From positions 62,001 to 126,000 of the forward strand of contig JAFQOG010000009.1 in the NCBI GenBank assembly GCA_017420755.1: a stretch of DNA of 64,000 bases. The letters run 5' to 3'. Numbering within the stretch: the stretch's first letter is position 1; the number at the start of each line of letters is the position of its first letter. The DNA is from Clostridia bacterium. GTDB lineage: Bacteria; Bacillota; Clostridia; Oscillospirales; CAG-272. A program made the position numbers and the translations under genes. Shown piece after piece: positions 44,156 to 52,131 of this stretch. The notes beneath the pieces were generated by a model. It was given only the letters and a program-made list of their open reading frames with translations, made no database searches and was not told where the DNA came from.

Positions 44156-44521
44156 ATGGCAAAATACAGAAGAAATAGAATAAATGATGCTGTCAAAGAG
44201 GAAATGGCAATGATTTTGCGCGATGTTAAGGACCCAAGAATCGCTGGCGCTCTTGTTTCAATCACAGGCGCTAATGTTTCTGGGGATTTAAAGTTTGCAA
44301 AGATTTACTATTCCGTTTTGGGTGCCGACCCTGCCGAGGTTGGAAAGGCGCTCAAAAACGCGAGTGGCTTTTTCCGCTCCGAGCTTGCAAGACGCATCAA
44401 TTTAAGAATAACACCTGAATTGTCCTTTGAAAACGACTCCTCCGCCGAATATGGTGCAAATATTTCATCAATTCTAAAAACGCTTGATATAAAGCCCGAC
44501 GACGAGGAAGAAAATGATTAA
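44156..44521 (+). CDS. rbfA: Ribosome-binding factor A
   Basis: KH-fold factor for late 30S assembly and 16S 5'-end maturation. 121 residues starting MAKYRRNRINDAVKEEMAMI, with DPRIAGALVSITGANVSGDL (about 26-45) and FFRSELARRINLRITPELSF (about 72-91), the family core. GAGG lies 8 bases before the ATG. The rbfA-nrnA-truB order is the usual 3' end of the nusA-infB operon, but here infB is absent and a promoter lies directly upstream. Confidence 0.95.
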   Translation: MAKYRRNRINDAVKEEMAMILRDVKDPRIAGALVSITGANVSGDLKFAKIYYSVLGADPAEVGKALKNASGFFRSELARRINLRITPELSFENDSSAEYGANISSILKTLDIKPDDEEEND

Positions 44522-45503
44522 AGAAATTTCATTAAATTATTTGGCAGCAAAAATAAAAGAGGTTAAATATACCCTTATTCTCTGCCACAAAAACCCCGAC
44601 CCAGATACCCTTGGAAGCGCTTTTGCCTTGAAGGAGATTTTGGCATATCTTGGCTCGTCTGCTGACGTGGCTTGTGCAGACGCACCACCATCTAAATTTA
44701 GCTTCATCACAGGTGGCGCTTCACTTGAATATACAGAAAAGGGCTACGAAAGATATATCGCTATTGACGTTGCTTCCCCTATGCAGCTTGGCGACCTTTC
44801 ATTTCTTGCCGAAAGGGTTGATTTGACAATTGACCACCACAAAATGTGCACTCGCTTTTCCGAGTATTATGCTGATTTTAAGGCTTCCTGTGCTGAAAAT
44901 ATTTATCTTTTAGCGCGTGAGCTTAATATTTTAGACAAATTGCCTTTGCAATTTTATAACTGTCTTTACGCAGGAATGAGCGCAGATACTGGTGGATTTA
45001 GATATTCAAATGTTACACCTGAAACAATGAGCTCTGCCTCTGAGATTATAAAAAGAGGAATTGACCACGCAGAAATCAACCGTATAATTTTTGATTCAAA
45101 ATCACTTGAGGAAATCAAGGCGCAAAAGCTTACATATGAAAAAATGCAGCTCTTTTATGACGGCGCCCTTTCTCTTATTATGTTTACAAATGAGATGAAG
45201 GAATCAAACGGAATAACCGATGCCGACATTGGTGATATTGTAAACACCGTTCGCTCTGTAGAGGGCGTTTTGGTTGCCATTTCATTAAAGCAACAAAAGG
45301 ACGAAAGCAAATATTCTCTTTCCTCACGTGCAAACGCAGAGATTGACGTTTCTAAGGTTTGTATGGGCTTTGGTGGTGGCGGTCACGTTCGTGCCGCTGG
45401 CGCAACAGTTGTTGCTGACAGCCCAGAGGATGCTGTTCAAATTGTCGTTTCTAAATTTGGTGAAGCGATTGAAGAATATAAAAAGGGTTTAAAAAATGGA
45501 TAA
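44514..45503 (+). CDS. nrnA: DHH/DHHA1 phosphoesterase, NrnA-like (oligoribonuclease/pAp phosphatase)
   Basis: Degrades short RNA oligonucleotides and 3',5'-pAp. 329 residues: metal motifs CHKNPDPDTLGSAFAL (about 24-39), a YIAIDVASP acidic strand, the DHH motif in LTIDHHKMCTRF (about 103-114), and the DHHA1 glycine-rich loop GFGGGGHVRAAGATV (about 289-303). It overlaps rbfA by 8 bases and truB by 8 bases, so all three are translationally coupled. Confidence 0.93.
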   Translation: MIKEISLNYLAAKIKEVKYTLILCHKNPDPDTLGSAFALKEILAYLGSSADVACADAPPSKFSFITGGASLEYTEKGYERYIAIDVASPMQLGDLSFLAERVDLTIDHHKMCTRFSEYYADFKASCAENIYLLARELNILDKLPLQFYNCLYAGMSADTGGFRYSNVTPETMSSASEIIKRGIDHAEINRIIFDSKSLEEIKAQKLTYEKMQLFYDGALSLIMFTNEMKESNGITDADIGDIVNTVRSVEGVLVAISLKQQKDESKYSLSSRANAEIDVSKVCMGFGGGGHVRAAGATVVADSPEDAVQIVVSKFGEAIEEYKKGLKNG

Positions 45504-46404
45504 GGAATTATCGGGAGTAATTCTTGTCAACAAGCACAAGGGCGTTACCTCCCACGATATCGTTTTCAAGATTAGAAAGCTTTTTATGACCAAAAAGGCT
45601 GGTCACACAGGCACGCTTGACCCTCTTGCCACTGGTGTTTTGCCAGTCTTGATTGGAAGAAGCGCAAAGGCGAGCGAATATTTACTGTCTGAAAACAAAA
45701 AATATGTTGCCCATATTCAGCTTGGTATAACAACCGATACCGAGGATATCACGGGCAAAATTCTAACAAAAACGGATGCTCTCCCAACCAAAGACGAGTT
45801 TTTTGATGCTTGTCGCCATTTTGAGGGGGAAATTATGCAGGTTCCACCTATGTATAGCGCATTAAAGGTTGACGGCAAAAAGCTTGTTGACCTTGCACGT
45901 CAAGGCATCGAAATTGAAAGGCACCCAAGAAAAATTACTATTTTTTCAATTGAGCCTGAGGTTATAAGTGAATGCGATGGCATTTACAAAATGACCGTTG
46001 CCTGCTCAAAGGGAACATATATACGCACGCTTTGCGCAGATATTGGTGCTTTTCTTGGATGTGGAGCGACAATGAAGGAGCTTCAAAGAACAATGTCTGG
46101 CGATTTCAAGCTTGAAAACGCATATTCTATTTCCGAGCTTGAAGAAATGACTTACGAAGAAAGAGTCAGCCTGCTTTTGCCACCCGAGGAGCTGTTTTTA
46201 GATGCAGAGCCAATCTCCTTTAGTGAGTTTTACACACGACTTTTTAAAAGTGGATGCGAGATATATCAGAAAAAAATCGGCACCCACTTCCATGTAGGTG
46301 CATTTTTGCGTGTCTATGAAAATGGTGAATTCATCGCCCTTGCCAAGGTGCAGGATTTTCCAGATGGCACAGCAATTAAATCAATAAAATTCTTTAAAAT
46401 TTGA
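45496..46404 (+). CDS. truB: tRNA pseudouridine-55 synthase
   Basis: Forms pseudouridine 55 in the T loop of tRNAs. 302 residues; catalytic Asp in KAGHTGTLDPLATGVLPVLI (about 34-53), a QVPPMYSALKVDGKKLVDLA strand (about 115-134) and CSKGTYIRTLCADIG (about 173-187) are diagnostic. The C-terminal PUA-like part (about 245-302) is present. Overlaps nrnA by 8 bases. Confidence 0.96.
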   Translation: MDKELSGVILVNKHKGVTSHDIVFKIRKLFMTKKAGHTGTLDPLATGVLPVLIGRSAKASEYLLSENKKYVAHIQLGITTDTEDITGKILTKTDALPTKDEFFDACRHFEGEIMQVPPMYSALKVDGKKLVDLARQGIEIERHPRKITIFSIEPEVISECDGIYKMTVACSKGTYIRTLCADIGAFLGCGATMKELQRTMSGDFKLENAYSISELEEMTYEERVSLLLPPEELFLDAEPISFSEFYTRLFKSGCEIYQKKIGTHFHVGAFLRVYENGEFIALAKVQDFPDGTAIKSIKFFKI

Positions 46405-46412
46405 GGTTAATT

Positions 46413-47774
46413 ATGAAAATTATTAAGAATCCCGAGCAGTTCCATTGTTGGGAGCACTATGCAGTTGAGCTTCCTGTTGAATATAACCAAAGCTATGAGG
46501 AAGGACTTGACATCGAACCATATAAGGAGCTTATTTTCAACACCCACAAGCTTCCAGACGGCGAGTTTAAGGAAGAGGTTGCAGAGGCAATTGCAAAGCT
46601 TGTAAACGAGCTACCTATAAGAGAGGGCTACAAATATAATGAGCCATCAGACCTTGAAGGGATTAAGGCACTTCGCAATCTCGACTTAAAAAAAGCAGAC
46701 ACCCCATCTGTTCCACTTGAGAAAAAGATTGCTGGCGCTTGGTATGGCAGAATTGCCGGTTGCTTTCTTGGCAAGCCTGTTGAGGGGCTTTGGACAAAGA
46801 CCTTGACAGCGCTTTTGAAATCATCAAACAACTACCCAATGCATAGATACATTTTGAGCACTGATGTAAACAGGGATGAGCTTGCGAAAATTGGGCTTCA
46901 GCCTTGGCATTTATGCTCTAACTGCTATGCAGATAAGGTTGAATTTGCAGAGGCAGATGATGACACAAACTACACCGTCATGGGTCAGCTTATAATCAAT
47001 CGTCACGGTGACAGATTCACCCCCAAAAACGTGCTTGAGGCATGGATGGCGTATCAGCCAAAGAACGCATATTGCACCGCTGAAAGAGTTGCTTATATGA
47101 ACTTTTTAAAGAGCTATGTGCCACCATATACAGCATACTATAAAAACCCATACAGAGAATGGATTGGTGCACAAATCCGCGGTGACTATTATGGCTACGT
47201 TGCAAGCTCTACAGAGCAGGCTGCTGATTTTGCTTGGCGCGATGCATCTATTTCTCACATTAAAAATGGTATTTATGGCGAGATGTATATTTCCGCTATG
47301 CTTGCTTATGCAAAAACAAGTGAATCTATTCTTAATGTTATCTACGCAGGTCTTTCCGAAATTCCATCAACCTCTCGTCTATACGAGCAAGCAATGGAAA
47401 TTGTTGACGGCTATTTGAATGGAAAAACTAAGGATGAGGCCTTTGCTAACATTCACGCACGTTATAATAATGAAAACTCACACGATTGGTGCCACACAAT
47501 TTCAAACGCGCTAATCGTAACCGCCTCCCTTCTCTATGGTCAAGGCAATTTTGGAAAATCAATCTGTATGGCTGTTGAAACAGGCTTCGATACCGACTGC
47601 AACGGCGCAACTGTTGGCTCAATTGTTGGTATGATTTACGGCATTGACAATATCGGCACGGAGTGGACAAAGCCATTTAACGGAGTTTTAGAAACCCAAA
47701 TCCTTGGTCACGACAAATCAACCATTGATGATTTGATTCAAAAAACCATGGAGCATATTGAGTGGTTTAAATAA
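46413..47774 (+). CDS. ADP-ribosylglycohydrolase family protein
   Basis: Removes ADP-ribose from proteins or small molecules using two metal ions. 453 residues. The family pattern begins GAWYGRIAGCFLGKPVEG (about 109-126), metal ligands lie in EADDDTNYTVMGQLI (about 171-185) and the second metal-binding loop in ETGFDTDCNGATVGSIVGM (about 391-409). The N-terminal 100 residues are an extension of unknown role. The ATG at 46413 (weak GAGGTT upstream) lies 8 bases after truB, so it may be cotranscribed with the rbfA run. Substrate unknown. Confidence 0.85.
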   Translation: MKIIKNPEQFHCWEHYAVELPVEYNQSYEEGLDIEPYKELIFNTHKLPDGEFKEEVAEAIAKLVNELPIREGYKYNEPSDLEGIKALRNLDLKKADTPSVPLEKKIAGAWYGRIAGCFLGKPVEGLWTKTLTALLKSSNNYPMHRYILSTDVNRDELAKIGLQPWHLCSNCYADKVEFAEADDDTNYTVMGQLIINRHGDRFTPKNVLEAWMAYQPKNAYCTAERVAYMNFLKSYVPPYTAYYKNPYREWIGAQIRGDYYGYVASSTEQAADFAWRDASISHIKNGIYGEMYISAMLAYAKTSESILNVIYAGLSEIPSTSRLYEQAMEIVDGYLNGKTKDEAFANIHARYNNENSHDWCHTISNALIVTASLLYGQGNFGKSICMAVETGFDTDCNGATVGSIVGMIYGIDNIGTEWTKPFNGVLETQILGHDKSTIDDLIQKTMEHIEWFK

Positions 47775-47775
47775 A

Positions 47776-47803
47776 AGAAAGGGAGCTGTGCTCCCTTTTT
47801 TAG
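47776..47803. terminator. Bidirectional intrinsic terminator
   Basis: AAAGGGAGC-TGT-GCTCCCTTT followed by TTT, between the ADP-ribosylglycohydrolase gene and the convergent CapA-like gene. Confidence 0.85.
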
Positions 47804-48873
47804 TCCCTTTCGTTTGTGTGGTTATATGTTTTATATATTTCCTTGCACACGTCCGTGTGCGCTTCGCAATCGAAATAGTGCGCAATTTCCTCATACAGTT
47901 CCTTGGGAATTACGCGGTATCTTTCTTGGCTTAGGGCAAACTCGCGCCATTTTTCTTTCCATCTGCCGTTTTTCAATTCCTCGTTGCGCTCCGACAGTTC
48001 ATTTAACAATCTTTCTTTTTCCTCGCCCTTTGCAAGTCTTATTCCAAGACCGTCAACCGTACAAGGAATGAATTCGACTTTTACATTGTCCGAAAAATCA
48101 AGACTTACCAAAAGCCCTGTGTTCCACATATATCCGCCGTCTTTTCCATCCTCGCCTTCCTTCCACACAAAGTGGAAATTGCCTTGTCCGTAAAGGATAT
48201 GACCGCCCATAAACTGCTCGTAGCAGCCGATTGCGTGGCTGTGCTGACAAAGAACGACGTCTGCACCGTGCTTAACCATTGAGCGACAAGCCTTTAAAAG
48301 TCTTGGGGACGGATACCTTGAGTCCTCCTTGCCGCCGTGGTATATGACAATAACGTAGTCGGCATTCTTTTTTGCCTCGAATATATCGTCGTTTGTATCG
48401 TAAGGGTCATAGGGACGCGCGCCCATTCTGTCCTTTAGTGCGTATGTATATTCGTGCTCACAAACGGCAATAACGGCTATCTTGATTTTGCCGTCAGTCA
48501 GTATCATATTTTTTCGGGAGTCCTCCTCGTTTTCGCCAAAACCCGTGTAGCCGAGTCCGTGCTTTTGAATCTCGTTTAAAGTATCAAAAGCTCCTGCCCT
48601 TCCGTAGTCAAAAATATGATTGTTTGAAAGAACCAAGTCGGTAACTCCAACGCTTTTTAAGGTCTTTACGATATTAAGCGGCGCTTTAAGATTAGGACCG
48701 ATTTTCTTTATAGAAGTATCTTTTTCTGTAACTGCGCATTCCAAATTGACCAGTACCCTGTCAGAATCCTTAAAAATGTCTATAACGTCGCCAAAGAGAA
48801 CCGCCCCCTGACAGCCTTCAAATAGCTCTCTAGAATCCCTTACAGAGATATCACCGCCGATTGTAATTTTCAT
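47800..48873 (-). CDS. CapA-family metallophosphoesterase-like protein
   Basis: 357 residues of the CapA/PgsA fold: IGGDISVRDSRELFEG (about 4-19), VLVNLECAVTEKD (about 40-52), the metal-binding LVLSNNHIFDYGRAGAFDTL (about 80-99) and VIVIYHGGKEDSRYPSPRL (about 173-191), then ADVVLCQHSHAIGCYEQ (about 204-220). CapA proteins act in poly-gamma-glutamate or capsule synthesis, but many copies have no known role. There is no N-terminal membrane anchor, unlike Bacillus CapA. Monocistronic. Confidence 0.85.
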   Translation of the reverse strand: MKITIGGDISVRDSRELFEGCQGAVLFGDVIDIFKDSDRVLVNLECAVTEKDTSIKKIGPNLKAPLNIVKTLKSVGVTDLVLSNNHIFDYGRAGAFDTLNEIQKHGLGYTGFGENEEDSRKNMILTDGKIKIAVIAVCEHEYTYALKDRMGARPYDPYDTNDDIFEAKKNADYVIVIYHGGKEDSRYPSPRLLKACRSMVKHGADVVLCQHSHAIGCYEQFMGGHILYGQGNFHFVWKEGEDGKDGGYMWNTGLLVSLDFSDNVKVEFIPCTVDGLGIRLAKGEEKERLLNELSERNEELKNGRWKEKWREFALSQERYRVIPKELYEEIAHYFDCEAHTDVCKEIYKTYNHTNERD

Positions 48874-48903
48874 AAAGTACCTCCCAATTTGCTTCTTACA
48901 GTA

Positions 48904-48932
48904 ATTTTACTACAATATTGAAAAATAGTCAA
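48904..48932 (-). promoter_or_regulatory. Promoter of the CapA-like gene
   Basis: Minus strand: -35 TTGACT (48927-48932), 17-base spacer, -10 TAAAAT (48904-48909). Confidence 0.75.
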
Positions 48933-48939
48933 GCGGGTA

Positions 48940-49000
48940 AAACGTGCCCCCGGCACCTTTCTTTACGCCTACGGTTCGAATCCCTCTATTTCATTTAACA
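48940..49000 (+). other. Possible tRNA 3'-part remnant, inverted relative to tRNA-Ser
   Basis: The plus strand carries GGTTCGAATCCCTCT (48973-48987), an exact 15-base copy of the T-arm region of the tRNA-Ser gene that lies in the opposite orientation at 49058-49072. A GTGCC-CCC-GGCAC hairpin precedes it. No acceptor or anticodon stem can be completed, so it is a fragment, not a functional tRNA. Confidence 0.5.
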
Positions 49001-49008
49001 ACGAAATA

Positions 49009-49045
49009 AAAAAGGTAGCACTCGCAAGGAGTACTACCCTTTTTA
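49009..49045 (-). terminator. Terminator of tRNA-Ser
   Basis: On the minus strand GGGTAGTACTCC...GAGTGCTACC forms a stem with one mismatch, followed by TTTTTTATTTC. Confidence 0.75.
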
Positions 49046-49047
49046 TT

Positions 49048-49134
49048 TGGCGCAGGAAGAGGGATTCGAACCCCCGTGCCGTTAGGCAAACGGTTTTCAA
49101 GACCGCCTCGTTATGACCGCTTCGATATTCCTGC
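49048..49134 (-). tRNA. tRNA-Ser (anticodon UGA), CCA encoded
   Basis: Acceptor stem GCAGGAA (49134-49128) pairs with TTCCTGC (49058-49052), then discriminator G and an encoded CCA (49050-49048). The anticodon loop CTTGAAA carries TGA, flanked by GCGGT/ACCGT. A long variable arm GCC-TAAC-GGC and T arm GGGGGTTCGAATCCCTC confirm a class II serine tRNA. It decodes UCA and, by wobble, other UCN codons. Confidence 0.95.
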
Positions 49135-49290
49135 TTATTTGATTGTAACTTTTTGCAATTAAATAAGCAGGGTAAAGAGATGCGGCTCGCAAACTTGTTT
49201 GCGAATTCGCTTCGTATGTCCAACGAAAGCCGTTGTCTGCTTGCAAGCAAAAGGCTCGTTGGGACACAAAGCATAGCTTTGCTATTCCTA
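49128..49290 (-). repeat. Palindrome-rich segment upstream of tRNA-Ser
   Basis: Between the tRNA and its probable promoter lie nested inverted repeats: CCTGCTTATTT (49130-49140) with AAATAAGCAGG near 49161-49171, the latter overlapping the tRNA 5' end copy; CGCAAAC/GTTTGCG at about 49188-49205; GTCCAACGA/TCGTTGGGAC at about 49218-49265; GCAAAGCTATGC-like at the far end. The meaning is unclear; it may be a decayed tRNA or mobile-element scar. Confidence 0.45.
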
Positions 49291-49325
49291 CCTATTTAAT
49301 CTTACACAATTTCTTGTGCTTATGT

Positions 49326-49354
49326 ATAATATCACATTTTTTCTCCCGTGTCAA
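49326..49354 (-). promoter_or_regulatory. Probable tRNA-Ser promoter
   Basis: Minus strand: -35 TTGACA (49349-49354), 17-base spacer, -10 TATTAT (49326-49331). It would give a precursor with about 185 bases 5' of the tRNA. Confidence 0.65.
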
Positions 49355-49707
49355 TATCTTTTTGAAAAAAGAAAACAGTTTTTTAACAATAGCACTTTTT
49401 TCTCTTTTTTGTTCACAAATTTATTCACAATTAGTTAATATTTAGCCTCTTTTTAGGATTTGTTAAGCCAATTTTGGAAGATTTCCTTCATTTTTATTAT
49501 ATTTATTTTATTACTAATCGTTGAACTTTGTAAACTTTTTATTAACAAATTTAAATTTTTGTTTTCATTTCATGTCGAACTAAAAGTGCTGACAAGCTAA
49601 TATTTATGGACTTTCTCAGCTTTTTCGTTCATTTTAAAATTATGCTTTTATATTCGACAATATTCTTATTTATAATATACGCATAGACAAAATGGGATAA
49701 AAAACCA
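49355..49707. other. AT-rich intergenic region without recognised gene
   Basis: About 350 bases of T/A-rich sequence between the divergent tRNA-Ser and membrane-protein promoters. I see no ORF with a ribosome binding site, no RNA gene and no clear repeat. Confidence 0.6.
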
Positions 49708-49736
49708 TTGACTTATAAATAATATTATGCTAAAAT
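49708..49736 (+). promoter_or_regulatory. Promoter of the YwaF/ABC/Ig-lipoprotein operon
   Basis: -35 TTGACT (49708-49713), 17-base spacer ending in TATGC (extended -10), -10 TAAAAT (49731-49736). The TATGCTAAAATG box is identical to that of the promoter at 25578, which also serves a surface lipoprotein. Confidence 0.8.
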
Positions 49737-49742
49737 GTAAAC

Positions 49743-49912
49743 GTCATTAGGTTACTTGTCTTGTCTTATAGACAACCAACAAAATCGGATGTTTTTCTTG
49801 CATTCACACTTAATGTCTTTTTATTTACAATTTGGTAACAATATCTTGTGCATTTGCACACTCTATTATTATCTATGCCACCAAGGCATAAAGAAAAGTG
49901 AGATTGGAGTTT
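49743..49912 (+). promoter_or_regulatory. 170-base leader of the surface operon, partly structured
   Basis: Contains TTGTCT-TAT-AGACAA (about 49763-49777), a GTTAC/GTAAC long-range pair (near 49752 and 49833), TGTGCATTTGCACA, and ATGCC-ACCAA-GGCAT (about 49874-49888). No terminator T-run follows. No known riboswitch class was recognised. Confidence 0.35.
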
Positions 49913-51367
49913 ATGTATCAATTAATTGTTTTTGCTTTAGCGGGCGTCATATGTGCCCTTTCGCTTCTAATCTTTAGAGGTAAGAGCGAATCAAAGTTCA
50001 GAATCTTTCTGAAATGCTTAACCGTTTTATTCTGTGCGATTGGATTTTTCCGCTTTATGTTTGCGGACTCATTCATTTTCGTTTTCAACGGAATTCCTGT
50101 TTTAGGTGGCGGTGAGTTTAAAAACCCAGATTTCTTACAGAGCATTTTAAGATGGGGCTACTTCTCCATTTACGCAGTGCTCCCAATAGCAGTATTTTAT
50201 AAAAATCGTCTTTTTAGAAACGTGGCATCGTACTTCTGCCTGCCATTCGCAGTTGCCTCTGCTCTTTTCTTTGACAAATTCATGAAATACTTCTTAGATT
50301 TCCAGCCTTACATAGACAATAGTGCAAATGGATGGCACTTAAATTTCGGTGCATCCTTCAGATATGCCTTTTTCGTTTTAGAGCTTGCCTTGGCAATTTC
50401 GATTCCAATCATGCTCCAAATCAAGGAAAAGCATTATTTTGCGGTCAAGAATCCTAAGGAATGGAGAAACTTTGGAATTGCTCTTCCTTTAATTATTCTT
50501 GTAACAACCCCGATATACGTTCCACAATCCTTGTTTGGATATGGTCTTTACAAGCCAACAACCTTTGGTGGCTTACACATCGGCTGGATGGTGCTTACGG
50601 TTGTTGCGATAATCGCACTATATTACGTATTCCGCTTCAGATCCTACAACGATAGATTCCAGCTTTGCATGTTCTTAGCACTTGTTCTATTCTACCAATA
50701 CAACTCCTACTATCTAAGAGGAATTACAATTGGTCGTTTACCATTCCAGCTTTGTAACATTGCTTGCTTCTTCTACCTTATCGCGCTTGTGTTCAACTTC
50801 AAAAAAATGTTCCAATTTGCTTTCCTTGCAAACATTGTCGGTGCTATTATCGCAATAATTTCACCTAACCTAACACAAGGTAACTTCAGCTTGAACACCT
50901 TCCACTTTATGATTGAGCACTCACTTGTTCTTATGGTTCCTGCTTTAGCAATGGGACTTCGCATCATTCCAAGACTCACATTTAAGAGCTTGAAATATTT
51001 CTTTGTTGGATTTACATCTTATTTCTCGTTCTCGTTTGTTCTCGGCACAATCTTAAACGGCTACAAGTTTAATGGTGAAACCGTTAACTACTTCTATATG
51101 TTTGACCACGAGGATATTCTTGACAGACTTCCAATGTTCACATTCTTGACAGACACACATTACGTGTTTGGCAAATTCGAAGTATATCCATTTATGATAC
51201 TTTCAATTTTCATCGGCTTCGCAGCTCTTTGCTTGGCGTTCTTCTTTGCGGTTAGATATATCTACAAATTTGAAGATGACCACTTGGATTTACGCAGATC
51301 ACGCATTGATTTGTGCGAGAAAATCACCAAAAAAGAGTCAAAGTGTCCAAAGAATTTCATCGACTGA
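49913..51367 (+). CDS. YwaF-like (TIGR02206) integral membrane protein
   Basis: About 484 residues with roughly twelve hydrophobic segments. The central part RLPFQLCNIACFFYLIALVF (about 265-285) and the C-terminal IEHSLVLMVPALAMGLRIIP stretch resemble the YwaF family of Firmicutes, whose function is unknown; it is about twice the usual 230-residue YwaF length, suggesting an N-terminal membrane extension. The ATG at 49913 has GGAG only 3 bases away; a GTG at 49898 is an alternative start. First gene of the operon. Confidence 0.7.
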   Translation: MYQLIVFALAGVICALSLLIFRGKSESKFRIFLKCLTVLFCAIGFFRFMFADSFIFVFNGIPVLGGGEFKNPDFLQSILRWGYFSIYAVLPIAVFYKNRLFRNVASYFCLPFAVASALFFDKFMKYFLDFQPYIDNSANGWHLNFGASFRYAFFVLELALAISIPIMLQIKEKHYFAVKNPKEWRNFGIALPLIILVTTPIYVPQSLFGYGLYKPTTFGGLHIGWMVLTVVAIIALYYVFRFRSYNDRFQLCMFLALVLFYQYNSYYLRGITIGRLPFQLCNIACFFYLIALVFNFKKMFQFAFLANIVGAIIAIISPNLTQGNFSLNTFHFMIEHSLVLMVPALAMGLRIIPRLTFKSLKYFFVGFTSYFSFSFVLGTILNGYKFNGETVNYFYMFDHEDILDRLPMFTFLTDTHYVFGKFEVYPFMILSIFIGFAALCLAFFFAVRYIYKFEDDHLDLRRSRIDLCEKITKKESKCPKNFID

Positions 51368-51381
51368 TAAAGGAGTCTATT

Positions 51382-52131
51382 ATGTCTGAATTAGAAACAA
51401 AGTACTTACTTGAAATAAAAAATTTGACAAAGCATTACGGTGAATCAAACGTTAATGCAGTAGAGGATCTTTCAATTTCCTTAAAGGAAGGTGAAATTTA
51501 CGGATTCCTCGGTCCTAACGGTGCCGGAAAAAGTACCACTATTAAGAGCCTTGTTGGAATTTATCCATTCCAGCATGGTGACATTCTCATTAATGGCGTT
51601 TCAATCAAGACCCATCCGCTTGAGGCAAAGAAAAATGTAGGCTACGTTTCGGATAACCACGCTGTTTTCGAGCGTCTTACCGGTTACGAATACGTTAATC
51701 ATATAGCAAACCTTTACGGCGTTGACCCTAAGGACGCCGAGGAGCGCACAAACCGTTTGCTTGACATCTTCAAGCTTCGCTTTGCGTTCCACCAGCCAAT
51801 CAAGAGCTATTCACACGGTATGAAGCAAAAAATATCAGTTATCGGTGCTCTTGTTCACAATCCTAAGCTTTGGGTTCTTGACGAGCCTCTTACAGGTCTT
51901 GACCCACAAAGCTCATACCAGCTTAAAAAGGTTATGAAGCAGCACGCAAAGGAAGGAAACACAGTTTTCTTCAGCTCACACATTCTTGACGTTGTTGAAA
52001 ATCTTTGCAACCGTTGCTGCATTATTAAAAAAGGAAAATTACAAGGCGTTTACGATATTAAAGAGCTTAAGGCAAGAGGTGAATCCCTTGAAGAAATCTT
52101 CGTAAGCGTTATTGGTGAGGAGGATAAATGA
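51382..52131 (+). CDS. ABC transporter ATP-binding protein
   Basis: 249-residue nucleotide-binding subunit. Walker A GPNGAGKST (about 43-51), signature SHGMKQK (about 147-153), Walker B LWVLDEPLTGLDP (about 165-177) and switch His in FFSSHILDVVE are all intact. The ATG at 51382 follows AAAGGAGTCTATT. It overlaps the permease gene by 4 bases. The sequence type matches ABC-2 exporters for peptides, lipids or drugs; the cargo is unknown. Confidence 0.95.
   Translation: MSELETKYLLEIKNLTKHYGESNVNAVEDLSISLKEGEIYGFLGPNGAGKSTTIKSLVGIYPFQHGDILINGVSIKTHPLEAKKNVGYVSDNHAVFERLTGYEYVNHIANLYGVDPKDAEERTNRLLDIFKLRFAFHQPIKSYSHGMKQKISVIGALVHNPKLWVLDEPLTGLDPQSSYQLKKVMKQHAKEGNTVFFSSHILDVVENLCNRCCIIKKGKLQGVYDIKELKARGESLEEIFVSVIGEEDK

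Noticed and set aside
48973..48987. Second tRNA gene on the plus strand
   Set aside because: Only a T-arm-like segment is present; no acceptor, D or anticodon stem can be built.
49756..49977. Small plus-strand ORF of 73 codons in the surface-operon leader
   Set aside because: No ribosome binding site and no recognisable domain; it overlaps the start of the YwaF-like gene in another frame.
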